Program-made: the position numbers and the translations under genes | NCBI RefSeq assembly: GCF_001613405.1 | Contig: NZ_BDCH01000014.1 | Coordinates: 1 to 64,000 of the forward strand | DNA length: 64,000 nucleotides | Direction: 5' to 3' | Source of the DNA: Nocardia crassostreae | GTDB taxonomy: Bacteria > Actinomycetota > Actinomycetes > Mycobacteriales > Mycobacteriaceae | The notes under the pieces: generated by a model | Told to the model about the DNA's origin: nothing | Database searches by the model: none | The model's input: only the letters and a program-made list of their open reading frames with translations | Shown here: one piece after another, positions 38,625-50,304 of the stretch | Layout of the letters: the number at the start of each line of letters is the position of its first letter | How positions within the stretch are numbered: the stretch's first letter is position 1

Positions 38625-39521
38625 ATGGGAATTCTCGACAGTGTCCTGCCGGTCTTCGTCGACCGGCGATCGGTGGGCGCCAAAGCGGTCGTGACCGGTG
38701 CGGGCAGCGGAATCGGCCGCGCCTTCGCCCTCGAAATCGCCGCGCGCGGCGGTGAAGTTCTGTGCGCCGATATCGACAAGGACCGCGCCGACGACACGGT
38801 GCGGCTCATCGAACGCACCCACGGCCGCCGCGCCTACGCGGTGTTCTGCGATGTGGCGCGCCGCGAGGATGTGGAGAGCATGGCCGCGCATGCCGAACTG
38901 GCCTTCGACGGCCCGCCGACGCTGGTCGTCAATAACGCCGGTGTCGGCATCAGCGGAAAACCGTTGGGCGACATCGGGTTCGACGATTGGCAGTGGGCTC
39001 TCGGCATCAACCTGTGGGGCGTGGTGCACGGCTGTGAGATCTTCGCGCCGCAACTGCGCGCGGCCGGTGGCGGCGGCATCATCAATGTCGCCTCCGCCGC
39101 CGGATTCGCCGCCGCGCCCGGGATGGCCGTCTACAACGTGTCCAAGGCCGGGGTGATGTCGCTGTCGGAGACCCTGGCGGCCGAACTGTCCGGCACCGGC
39201 GTCGCGGTCACCGTGCTGTGCCCGACCTTCGTCAAGACCAATGTGGTGCGCGACGGTCGGATCGGCGCGGCCTCCTCGCGCCTGGCGGACGAGCTCATGC
39301 GCCGGACCGGGTTTACGCCCGAGCGGGTCGCCCGCACCACCCTCGACGCCCACGATCACGGCCGCCTCTATGTGCTGCCGCAGCTGGACGCCCACGCCGT
39401 CTGGCTGCTCAAGCGGCAGTTCCCGGCCCTCTACACCCAAGCCCTCGGCGTACTGAATCGCCCATTACCGCAACAGGACTCGGCCGAAACAGGGGCACGT
39501 TTCGAGAAGACAGGAGCCTGA
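38625..39521 (+). CDS. short-chain dehydrogenase/reductase
   Basis: A 298-residue SDR. It has TGAGSGIG (cofactor), NNAG, and catalytic residues in NVASAAGFAA and YNVSKAG. ATG 38625 starts one base after the lipase stop codon. It sits between lipase and ferritin-like genes in a tight operon, and probably interconverts an alcohol and a ketone in the same pathway. The C-terminal extension of about 40 residues (LLKRQFPALYTQALGVL) resembles SDRs of mymA-type operons. Confidence 0.9.
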   Translation: MGILDSVLPVFVDRRSVGAKAVVTGAGSGIGRAFALEIAARGGEVLCADIDKDRADDTVRLIERTHGRRAYAVFCDVARREDVESMAAHAELAFDGPPTLVVNNAGVGISGKPLGDIGFDDWQWALGINLWGVVHGCEIFAPQLRAAGGGGIINVASAAGFAAAPGMAVYNVSKAGVMSLSETLAAELSGTGVAVTVLCPTFVKTNVVRDGRIGAASSRLADELMRRTGFTPERVARTTLDAHDHGRLYVLPQLDAHAVWLLKRQFPALYTQALGVLNRPLPQQDSAETGARFEKTGA

Positions 39522-39522
39522 G

Positions 39523-40443
39523 ATGTCCTTCGACTTCGACACTATGCTGGCCAAGATCGCGTCCCGGCAGTGGGCGCTGGCCGATATCGACTGGGACGCA
39601 CCGGGCGCCGAGCTCATCGAGCCCGAATTGCACGCCAAGCTGAAGCCGTTCATGGCCGATCTCATGTGGATCGAGAATGTCGGCGCGCGCGGCTTCGCGG
39701 CCATGGCGCAGAAAGCGCCCACGGAGACGCTCAAGCAGATCTACAAGTACTTCCATGCCGAGGAACAGCGGCACGCCAATGCCGAACTGGCCCTCATGCG
39801 GCGGTGGGGCATGCTCGACGGCGACGAGATCCCGGAGCCGAATATCAATGTGAAGCTCGTCATCGACTTCCTGGACAAGCACGCCGACGATATGTCGCTG
39901 TCGTTCCTGGGCACCGTGATTCCCATGCTCGAGGTGGCCCTGGACGGCGCGCTCATCAAGTTCATCACCGACGAGATCTCCGATCCGGTCGCGCAGGAGG
40001 TGTTCAAGAAGATCAATGCCGACGAATCCCGGCATCTGGCCACCGATTACGCGGTCATGGAGCTGCTCGGGCACGCCACCGTGCGCAAGCTCGCCATCGA
40101 CCTGGTCGGCGGCTGGGCCAAACCGTCGTTCATCGTTGGCGTGCTCAGCTATGTGCCGCTGCTGAACAAGATGCGCGACAACATTGTCGAGATGGGCGTC
40201 GACGAGGAGAAGCTGTACGCCGCCATGCGCCGGTTCCGGGCGGTGGGGGAGCGCACGCCGATCGCCAATCGGGTGCCCATGTACCGGATCGTGAAGATGC
40301 ACGCCAGCTGGGTGATCGACCGCGACCATCCCTATCATCTGTTCGCCGACGCCATGGTCGGGCTGACCGCCCGCATTCCGGAGCGCTTCCTGAAAGCACA
40401 GCCCACGTGGTCGAAGGAACTCACCTACGAGCCGGTCGCATGA
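39523..40443 (+). CDS. ferritin-like di-iron protein
   Basis: A 306-residue, mostly helical protein with two carboxylate/His motifs of a ferritin-like di-iron site: EEQRH (Glu80, Glu81, His84) and DESRH (Asp167, Glu168, His171). It is therefore probably an oxidase, oxygenase or electron-transfer protein. ATG 39523 lies one base after the SDR stop, and its end overlaps the monooxygenase ATG (ATGA). No known enzyme name can be given. Its tight coupling with the monooxygenase suggests they act on the same substrate. Confidence 0.8.
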   Translation: MSFDFDTMLAKIASRQWALADIDWDAPGAELIEPELHAKLKPFMADLMWIENVGARGFAAMAQKAPTETLKQIYKYFHAEEQRHANAELALMRRWGMLDGDEIPEPNINVKLVIDFLDKHADDMSLSFLGTVIPMLEVALDGALIKFITDEISDPVAQEVFKKINADESRHLATDYAVMELLGHATVRKLAIDLVGGWAKPSFIVGVLSYVPLLNKMRDNIVEMGVDEEKLYAAMRRFRAVGERTPIANRVPMYRIVKMHASWVIDRDHPYHLFADAMVGLTARIPERFLKAQPTWSKELTYEPVA

Positions 40444-41963
40444 GCCCCGCGGCGAAGCCACTGGACGTGGCGATCATCGGCGCCGGATTCGCGGGCATCG
40501 GCGCCGCGATCCGGCTGCGGCAGAAGGGCATTACCGAATTCGCGATCTTCGAGCGGGACAGCCGGGTGGGCGGCACCTGGAGCGACAACACCTATCCCGG
40601 TGCGGCGTGCGATATTCCGTCGCGGCTGTACTCGTATGCGTTCGCGCCCAATCCGGAGTGGTCGCACACCTACTCCGGCAGCGGGGAGATCCTCGGCTAT
40701 ATCGAGGCCATGGTGGCGGAGTTCGGCATCGGGCCCAGCATTCGATTCGGCCACACCGTGTCGGGGCTGGAATTCGACGAGGCGAGCGGGCTGTGGGAGA
40801 TCCGCTTCGCGGAGGCGCGGCGAAAGGTGAAGGCGCGCAGTGTCGTCGTCGCCTCCGGGCCGCTGTCGAATGCGAGCCTGCCCGATATTCCGGGCATCGA
40901 GACCTATGAGGGTCACAAGATTCACAGCGCGCGCTGGGATCACGACTACGACTTCACCGGCAAGAAGGTGGCCGTGGTCGGCACCGGAGCCAGTGCGGTG
41001 CAGATCATTCCGGAACTGGTCGAGCGGGCGGCGTCGGTGAAGGTCTTCCAGCGCACCCCCGGCTGGGTGCTGCCGCGGGTGAACCGGCGCACCACTCCGC
41101 TGACCAAACAGCTGTACCGGCAGGCGCCGGTCACGCAGAAGCTGGCGCGCGACGCCTGGTTCTGGGGGCACGAGTCGGTGGCGCTGGGCGTGGTGTGGAA
41201 TACCCCGCTGACCCGGGTGGTCGAATCGGTTGCCCTGCTGCACTTGCGATCCCAGGTCGGTGATCCGTGGTTGCGCCGCCAGCTGACACCGGATTTCCGG
41301 GCCGGATGCAAGCGCCTGCTGATCAGCAACGACTACTATCCGGCGCTGCAACGCGAGAACTGCAAGCTGGTCACCTGGCCCATCGCGCGGCTGTGCCCGC
41401 GGGGCATTCGCACGGCCGAGGGCATCGAGCACCGCTTCGACTGCATCGTGTTCGCCACCGGCTTCGACATCTCCAAGACCGGTGCGCCGATTCCGATCAC
41501 CGGGCGCGACGGGCGCGTACTCGGCGACGAATGGCGCAGGGGCGCTTACGCCTTCAAGAGCGTCGCGGTGGCAGGCTATCCGAATCTGTTCCTCACCTTC
41601 GGGCCGAACTCCGGACCGGGGCACAATTCGGCGCTGGTCTACATGGAGGCGCAGATCGAATACCTCACCGACGCCATCGGCGTACTGCTGGCGCGGGATC
41701 TGCGCATGCTGGAGGTGCGCCGCGACCGGCAGGACCGCTACAACGCGCGCATCCAGCAGCGGCTGCACGCCACCACCTGGAATTCCGGCTGCCGCAGCTG
41801 GTATCTCACCGAGGACGGCTTCAACGCCACCATGTACCCGGGCTTCGGCACCCAGTTCGTGCGGCAGCTGGCTCGGGTCCGGCTCGAGGACTACGTCCTC
41901 ACACCCCGGGACTCGGCCGCCGCCCCGAGCGCCACGCACGGAACAATCCCCGCTCTCGGCTAA
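40440..41963 (+). CDS. flavin-containing Baeyer-Villiger-type monooxygenase
   Basis: A 507-residue FAD/NADPH monooxygenase. The FAD motif is IGAGFAGIG (about residues 13-21). The fingerprint appears as YEGHKIHSARWDHD, with Tyr in place of the usual Phe. The NADPH motif is VVGTGASAVQIIPEL. The TFGPNSGPGHNSALVYMEAQ stretch is typical of this group. It is overlapped by the ferritin-like gene and followed by a MerR gene after 107 bases. It is the second Baeyer-Villiger-type enzyme in this window. Confidence 0.9.
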   Translation: MSPAAKPLDVAIIGAGFAGIGAAIRLRQKGITEFAIFERDSRVGGTWSDNTYPGAACDIPSRLYSYAFAPNPEWSHTYSGSGEILGYIEAMVAEFGIGPSIRFGHTVSGLEFDEASGLWEIRFAEARRKVKARSVVVASGPLSNASLPDIPGIETYEGHKIHSARWDHDYDFTGKKVAVVGTGASAVQIIPELVERAASVKVFQRTPGWVLPRVNRRTTPLTKQLYRQAPVTQKLARDAWFWGHESVALGVVWNTPLTRVVESVALLHLRSQVGDPWLRRQLTPDFRAGCKRLLISNDYYPALQRENCKLVTWPIARLCPRGIRTAEGIEHRFDCIVFATGFDISKTGAPIPITGRDGRVLGDEWRRGAYAFKSVAVAGYPNLFLTFGPNSGPGHNSALVYMEAQIEYLTDAIGVLLARDLRMLEVRRDRQDRYNARIQQRLHATTWNSGCRSWYLTEDGFNATMYPGFGTQFVRQLARVRLEDYVLTPRDSAAAPSATHGTIPALG

Positions 41964-42070
41964 TGTCGACACGAGGTGTGCCGCCCATGCCCTCGGTGCT
42001 CACCCGCACCGGGGCGTGGGCGCTGCGCATCATCGACCGGCAACCGCGAGGCAGGGAGGGCGAGACCAGG

Positions 42071-42850
42071 ATGGCGGAGTACCGCATCGACGATCTCGCC
42101 CGTGCCGCCGGCACCACCACCCGCAATGTGCGGGCCTATCAGGAACGCGGCCTACTACCCACGCCCACCCGCCGCAGCGGCCGCGCCCTCATCTACGACG
42201 ATTCCCACCTAGCCCGCCTGCGCATCATCGACTCCCTGCTGCAACGCGGCTTCACCACCTCCCATATCGCCGACTTCATCACCAGCTGGGAGACCGGCAA
42301 GGATCTCAGCGAAGTCCTCGGCCTGCAACAGGCCGTCACCGCCACCTGGGGCAAAACCGAAGAGCCCCTGGAGGTTCCCCGCGAACTGGTCGACACCTTC
42401 CTGGGCGGCCCGGACGGAGCGCCGGTCACCGGCAGCGAACTCGAGCGCCTCGCCGAACTCGGTCTGGCCCGGCTGCACGACGAGACCGTCGAATTCACTC
42501 AGCCCGAAATGCTGGAAACCTTCGCCACCCTGCACGAGTACGGCTACGGCCTCAACGGCCTCATCGACGTCTACGCCGCGGTGGCCGCCCGTGTGGAGGA
42601 CATCGCCCGCGCCATGGTGACCGCGGCCAAGAATCAGATCGTCGCCGACCACGGCCCCGGCTGGCTGCCCGACTCCGACGTCAAGGTAGCCGCCACCACC
42701 AAGATGCTCAACCACCTCCGTGAACTCAGCGTCACCGCCGTCCAGCACAGCCTCGCCCAAGCCCTGGACAAGACCTTGCAGCGCGAACTGGGCGCCTACC
42801 TGGAAACGGCCGGCCAACAACGGGGCGCCGCGAAACCGCCACCCGAGTAG
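42071..42850 (+). CDS. MerR family regulator
   Basis: A 259-residue MerR protein from ATG 42071 (GAGACCAGG upstream; an earlier frame extends the N-terminus without family support). The helix-turn-helix is YRIDDLARAAGTTTRNVRAY then RSGRALIYDDSHLARLRII. The long C-terminal part is helical. It follows the monooxygenase cassette in the same direction and may regulate it, perhaps through the inverted repeat at 37556. Confidence 0.88.
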   Translation: MAEYRIDDLARAAGTTTRNVRAYQERGLLPTPTRRSGRALIYDDSHLARLRIIDSLLQRGFTTSHIADFITSWETGKDLSEVLGLQQAVTATWGKTEEPLEVPRELVDTFLGGPDGAPVTGSELERLAELGLARLHDETVEFTQPEMLETFATLHEYGYGLNGLIDVYAAVAARVEDIARAMVTAAKNQIVADHGPGWLPDSDVKVAATTKMLNHLRELSVTAVQHSLAQALDKTLQRELGAYLETAGQQRGAAKPPPE

Positions 42851-42972
42851 CCCACGCGATTTCGTGGCGGCCGTGGCCACCGCCGGGCAGGGTATGTCGA
42901 GAACGGCTCGCTAGCTCCGTCCCTGTGGTGGATGGCGGCCGACGGGGTCGCACGGACGGAAGGGAACCCGCA

Positions 42973-43410
42973 ATGACGCTGCTGCGCATGGACAACGTGA
43001 GCATTGTCATCGAAGACATGGACGCGACCATCGCGTTCTTCGTCGAACTCGGATTGGAAGTGGAGGCGCGGATGGTGCTCGAGGCCGATTGGGCCGATCG
43101 CATTGTCGGGCTCGACGGCCAACGGGTCGAGATCGCGATGCTGCGGACTCCGGATGGACACAACAAGCTCGAGTTGGCGAGCTATCTGAAACCGGCGGCG
43201 GTCGCCGGTCAGCCCGACGCGCCGGTGAACACACTCGGTATCCGCCGCCTCATGTTCGCTGTCGAAGGGATCGACGATGTACTGGCCCGGTTGCAGGCCC
43301 GGGGCGCGGCATTGGTCGGCGAGCTCACCCGCATCGAGGACAGCTGGCTGATGTGCTATCTGCGCGGCCCCGAGGGCATCCTCGTCGGGCTCGCGGAGCG
43401 CATCGGGTAG
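42973..43410 (+). CDS. VOC/glyoxalase family protein
   Basis: A 145-residue vicinal-oxygen-chelate protein with two beta-alpha-beta units (MDNVSIVIEDMDATIAFFVE and TLGIRRLMFAVEGIDDVLAR) and the typical end YLRGPEGILVGLAERIG. The metal site could include the Glu of GPEG. Substrate unknown; members include dioxygenases, isomerases and resistance proteins. ATG 42973 has GGAAGGGAA upstream. Confidence 0.85.
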   Translation: MTLLRMDNVSIVIEDMDATIAFFVELGLEVEARMVLEADWADRIVGLDGQRVEIAMLRTPDGHNKLELASYLKPAAVAGQPDAPVNTLGIRRLMFAVEGIDDVLARLQARGAALVGELTRIEDSWLMCYLRGPEGILVGLAERIG

Positions 43411-43502
43411 GCCCGCCTCGAGACTTCGTCGAGGCCAGCACCGCATGAAATCCCGAAATGGTGGTAGTTCCGTCGAAAGGATCAGGGAACGAGGAGGACA
43501 TC

Positions 43503-43679
43503 ATGACGGTAAGCAATCATCGCGGTACCGACGGCCTGCGCCGACTCGCATGCGGTGCAATCCTCGACGGCAGCCCGGCGTGGGAGATCGACGTGCGGAC
43601 CCGCACCGGGACCGAATACGAAGTCGAGGTCGATGCCATGACGGGCATGGTGATCTCGATCGAGGAGAGCGCCGCCTGA
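43503..43679 (+). CDS. small protein resembling a PepSY-like fragment
   Basis: A 58-residue protein from ATG 43503, with GGAGGA a few bases upstream. It contains AWEIDVRTRTGTEYEVEVDA and MTGMVISIEES, the pattern of one PepSY repeat. There is no signal peptide. The clear ribosome site and codon use support it as a gene; function is unknown. Confidence 0.65.
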   Translation: MTVSNHRGTDGLRRLACGAILDGSPAWEIDVRTRTGTEYEVEVDAMTGMVISIEESAA

Positions 43680-43721
43680 TTCCGGCTGGGCGGGCGGCGA
43701 ATACGACCCGGGAGGTGCGAA

Positions 43722-44051
43722 ATGCCCGAGGAATGGACCGATAAGCAAGAACGCCAGTACGAGCACATCAAGGATTCGGCCGAGGACCGCGGCGCGAGCA
43801 AGAAGCGCGCCAAGGAGATCGCGGCGCGCACGGTGAACAAGAACCGCGCCCAGGCCGGGCAGACCACGACGGCCAGCCGCACCTCGATCGAGGACAAATC
43901 CCCGCAACAGCGCGGCGGGCAGCGCTCGGGGCGTCAGGGCCCGAAGGGGCCGACGCGCGATCAGCTCTACAACGAGGCCAGGAAGAAGAACATCGAAGGG
44001 CGCTCGAAAATGACGAAGGCCCAGCTGGCGAAGGCGCTGGGCAAGGCCTGA
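43722..44051 (+). CDS. small basic protein with Rho/SAP-like C-terminus
   Basis: A 109-residue, highly charged protein (MPEEWTDKQERQYEHIKDSA). The C-terminus PTRDQLYNEARKKNIEGRSK plus MTKAQLAKALGKA is a Rho-N/SAP-like helix pair that often binds nucleic acids. Related actinobacterial proteins are labelled plasmid-stabilisation or termination-factor-like; that name is not a demonstrated function. ATG 43722 follows GGGAGG. Confidence 0.75.
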   Translation: MPEEWTDKQERQYEHIKDSAEDRGASKKRAKEIAARTVNKNRAQAGQTTTASRTSIEDKSPQQRGGQRSGRQGPKGPTRDQLYNEARKKNIEGRSKMTKAQLAKALGKA

Positions 44052-44203
44052 GCCGAATCGCGGCGGGGGGAGCGCCCGGCGATTCCCGAAGCCCTGCGAA
44101 AGTAATTGTGGCGCTCTATAATTCGCCCCCGAGAGAGCCATAGTCCGGGCGCCCGGAGCTGTTCGCCCACCCATCGATACCGGTCGTGGACCGGGAGGGA
44201 GCA

Positions 44204-45067
44204 GTGCTCGTGGGCAGCTTCGATCTGGACGGCCGGGTCGCGCTGGTGACCGGCGGAACGCGCGGGATCGGATTGGCGACGGCGCGGGCGCTGCGGGCGC
44301 GCGGCGCGGACGTGACCATTGTCGGCCGCGATCCGGACAATGCGGCGGCGGTCGCCGCGAATGTGGGCGACGGTGTGCTCGGCCTCGGTGCGGATGTCGC
44401 GAATCGGGAGGCAATGCGGCAGGCGGTCGAGGAGACCGTCGCGAAATTCGGGCGATTGGATGTGGCGGTCGCGAATGCGGGCGTCACCGCCAAATTGGCG
44501 ACGGTGCGCGGTATACGCCCCGAGGAGTTCGAGAATGTCGTGCGGGTGAATCTGCTCGGCGCCTACAACACCGCCCATGCCGCGCTGCCGCACATTCTCG
44601 AAGGGCGCGGGCATATTTCGCTGGTCGCCTCGATCTACGCCTTCACCCAGGGCGCGTTCGTCGCGCCCTATGCCGCCAGCAAGGCCGGAGTCGAACAGTT
44701 CGGGCGGGCGCTGCGGGTGGAATTGGCGCCGCACGGGGCGAGCGCCTCGGTCGTGTATTTCGGCTTCGTCGACACCGATATGGTCCGCTTCGACGAGTCC
44801 ACCGATCCGCTGGGCGTGCGCGGCACCAGCCTGGTGCCGTGGCCGCTGAATCAGCGCCTGACCCCGGAACAAGGCGCCGAGGCGCTGGTGCGCGGTATCG
44901 AGCAGCGCGCCGCCCAGGTTGTCGCACCCCGGCAATGGGAAGCGCTGTCCCTGCTGCGCGGCGTGGTGAATCCCGCCGTCGACTTCGTCATGTCGCGATT
45001 ACCACTGATCAGAGACCTGGTCAAAGAAGGAGACCGAGCGAATTCGGAGCCCCGGCCCTCGACCTGA
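44204..45067 (+). CDS. short-chain dehydrogenase/reductase
   Basis: A 287-residue SDR. It carries TGGTRGIG, ANAG and the catalytic residues in LVASIYAFTQ and YAASKAG. GTG 44204 is chosen because GGGAGGGA lies just upstream; another in-frame GTG is at 44186. It is the last accessory gene before conserved block 2. The long C-terminus (RQWEALSLLRGVVNPAVDFV) resembles membrane-associated SDRs of mycobacteria. Confidence 0.88.
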   Translation: MLVGSFDLDGRVALVTGGTRGIGLATARALRARGADVTIVGRDPDNAAAVAANVGDGVLGLGADVANREAMRQAVEETVAKFGRLDVAVANAGVTAKLATVRGIRPEEFENVVRVNLLGAYNTAHAALPHILEGRGHISLVASIYAFTQGAFVAPYAASKAGVEQFGRALRVELAPHGASASVVYFGFVDTDMVRFDESTDPLGVRGTSLVPWPLNQRLTPEQGAEALVRGIEQRAAQVVAPRQWEALSLLRGVVNPAVDFVMSRLPLIRDLVKEGDRANSEPRPST

Positions 45068-45217
45068 GACACGCCGCAGCAGTCCGCGACCCCGCCCGCG
45101 GGACCTCCCGACAGGCGCACACGGGCGTTTGATCCCAACCGGGTGCGGCAATAGTCGCGGATACCTGGAATAGTTGGGGCGGAACGCACAGAGACTGAGG
45201 CGAAAGCGGGGAAATTG

Positions 45218-46423
<1,206 letters not shown>

Positions 46424-46451
46424 GGCGCGAGCCTCGGAATAGGTTGCGCCC

Positions 46452-47422
46452 GTGACGATGTCATCCCCCAGCGGTTCCTCACACGCCCCGCCCTCCTTCC
46501 GGGCGGGGGAGCTGACCGACCCGCGGTTGTCGGCTGCGTTGAAGACCCTCGAACTCACCGTGCGCCGCCGCCTCGACGGCGTGCTGTACGGCGATCACCT
46601 CGGCCTGATTCCGGGCCCGGGTTCCGAACCCGGCGATGCCCGCATGTATCAGCCGGGTGACGATGTGCGGCAGATGGATTGGTCGGTCACCGCCCGTACC
46701 ACCCATCCGCACGTGCGGCAGATTATCGCCGACCGTGAACTGGAGACCTGGCTGGTGGTGGACCTGTCCGCCAGCCTCGACTTCGGCACCGCCGCCTGCC
46801 AGAAGCGTGATCTCGTCGTGGCGGCCGCCGCGGCGGTCACGCATCTGACCAGCGGCGGCGGTAACCGGATCGGCGCGGTCGTCGCCAATGGCGAACAGCT
46901 GATTCGCATTCCGGCCCGCAGCGGCCGCGTGCACGCGCAGACCATGCTGAAGAAGATCGCCACCACCCCGCACGCCCGTGACGGCGTGCGCGGCGATCTG
47001 CAGGGCGCCATCGAGGCCCTGCGCCGCCCGCAGCGCAAACGCGGTCTGGCCGTGGTCATCTCCGATTTCCTGGGCGCCATCGACTGGCAGCGCAGTCTGC
47101 GCGCCATTTCCGGGCGCCACGATCTGCTCGCGGTCGAGGTGCTCGACCCCCGCGATATCTCGCTGCCCGATATCGGCGATGTGGTGCTGCACGATCCGGA
47201 AACCGGGCGCACCCGCGAGTTCAGCACGACCCCCGCGCTGCGCGCCGATTACGCCAAGGCCGCGCAGAAGCACCGCGATCAGGTCGAACTGGCGCTGCGC
47301 AGCTGCGGTGCGCCGGTCATGGAACTGCAAACCGATCGGGACTGGATCGCCGATGTGGTCCGGTTCGTGTCCACCCGGCGCCATACCTTCGGCGCCCCGA
47401 ATGCCGGGAGGGTGCCGCGCCA

Positions 47423-47426
<4 letters not shown>
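46452..47426 (+). CDS. DUF58 protein (Rv1480 type)
   Basis: A 324-residue DUF58 protein. The signature is MYQPGDDVRQMDWSVTARTT, and the VWA-like fold contains WLVVDLSASLDFG and LAVVISDFLG. It is the partner placed between MoxR and the membrane VWA protein in all mycolic-acid bacteria. Start is GTG 46452 or ATG 46458. It overlaps the next gene by four bases. Confidence 0.92.
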
Positions 47427-49215
<1,789 letters not shown>

Positions 49216-49280
49216 GCTTTACCGAATTCGACCCATCTCCGGGGTCCTCGGGCGCGAAGCCCCTGGAGAGGTTCCGCGAC

Positions 49281-49387
49281 ACAGATCCGGCCCGCTCTCG
49301 GGGGTTCGGGGTGGAGCCCGTGAGAGTCCCGAGAGACAGATCCGGCCCTCGGGGGTTCGGGGGCGAAGCCCCTGAGAGCCCCGAGAG
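49281..49387. repeat. tandem hairpin repeats in the fabG1-inhA spacer
   Basis: Two tandem units of about 55 and 52 bases both begin ACAGATCCGGCCC (49281 and 49336) and contain CTCGGGGGTTCGGGG, a GAAGCCCC or GGAGCCC arm and CCCGAGAG, so each can fold into a GC-rich hairpin. A diverged third copy (49237-49270) precedes them. They resemble REP-type intergenic palindromes. They could act as partial terminators or RNA stabilisers between the two genes. Confidence 0.75.
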
Positions 49388-49431
49388 TTGGGCCCCCGCC
49401 ACTACTTCGAACGAGGAGAAGCGACCAACCC

Positions 49432-50286
49432 ATGGGTGGATTGCTCGAAGGCAAGACCGTACTCATCACCGGCATCATCACCGACTCGTCCATCGCCTTC
49501 CATGCCGCCGCCAAGGCGCAGGAGCAGGGCGCCAAGGTCCTGATCACCGGGATTCCGGAGCGGCTGCGGCTGATCGACCGGATCGCCAAGCGCCTGCCGC
49601 AGGAAGTGCCCCCCGCCATCGGCCTCGACGTCACCAGCGAAGAGGATCTGGCGGCCCTGCCGGAGAAGCTGCGTGAGCTCGCCCCCGAGGGCGTGGACGG
49701 CGTCCTGCACTCCATCGCCTTCGCCCCGCGCACCCTCATGGGACCGGAGGCCAAGCCGTTCCTGGACGGCCCGGGTCCCGACGCCGCCAAGGCTTTCGAG
49801 ATCTCGGCCTGGAGCTACGCCTCCCTCGCCCGCGCCGTGCTGCCCGTCATGAACGAGGGCGGCTCCATCGTGGGCATGGACTTCGATCCGCGCACCGCCA
49901 TGCCGTACTACAACTGGATGGGCGTGGCCAAGGCCGCCCTCGAGGCCGTGAACCGCTATGTGGCGCGGGAAGTGGGCGAGGCCAAGAAGATTCGCTCCAA
50001 CCTGATCGCCGCCGGTCCCATCAAGACCCTCGCCGCCAAGGCCATCGCGGGCACCGCCACCGATGACGCCAAGCAGCTGAACATGCTGAACACCTACTGG
50101 GACGGCGCATCTCCCATCGGCTGGGATGTCGACGACCCGACCGTGGTCGCCAAGTCCGTGTGCGCGCTGCTGTCGGACTGGCTGCCCGGCACCACCGGCT
50201 CGATCATCTACGTGGACGGCGGCGCCAGCCACAACACCTGGTTCCCCGCGGACGGCTTCGCCGCCAACGGATCCGCCGCCCACTGA
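49432..50286 (+). CDS. inhA: enoyl-ACP reductase InhA
   Basis: A 284-residue NADH-dependent enoyl-ACP reductase of FAS-II. The N-terminus [18 protein letters not shown] keeps the residues around the NAD site, HSIAFAP corresponds to the Ser94 region of M. tuberculosis InhA (with Ala in place of Gly96), and the catalytic Tyr/Lys are in [13 protein letters not shown]. The C-terminus is about 15 residues longer than in M. tuberculosis. ATG 49432 has GAGGAGAAG upstream. The residues at which isoniazid-resistance changes are known (Ile21, Ser94) appear wild type. Confidence 0.96.
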   Translation: MGGLLEGKTVLITGIITDSSIAFHAAAKAQEQGAKVLITGIPERLRLIDRIAKRLPQEVPPAIGLDVTSEEDLAALPEKLRELAPEGVDGVLHSIAFAPRTLMGPEAKPFLDGPGPDAAKAFEISAWSYASLARAVLPVMNEGGSIVGMDFDPRTAMPYYNWMGVAKAALEAVNRYVAREVGEAKKIRSNLIAAGPIKTLAAKAIAGTATDDAKQLNMLNTYWDGASPIGWDVDDPTVVAKSVCALLSDWLPGTTGSIIYVDGGASHNTWFPADGFAANGSAAH

Positions 50287-50304
50287 TTTCGAAGGAGTTC
50301 TGTC

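Noticed and set aside
39570..41963. A 797-codon frame ending with the monooxygenase
   Set aside because: The first part is an out-of-frame shadow of the ferritin-like gene. The true start is ATG 40440, which overlaps that gene's stop.
42843..42972. Possible small element with CCACGCGATTTCGTGG before the glyoxalase gene
   Set aside because: The dyad is short and imperfect, and no further support for an operator was found.
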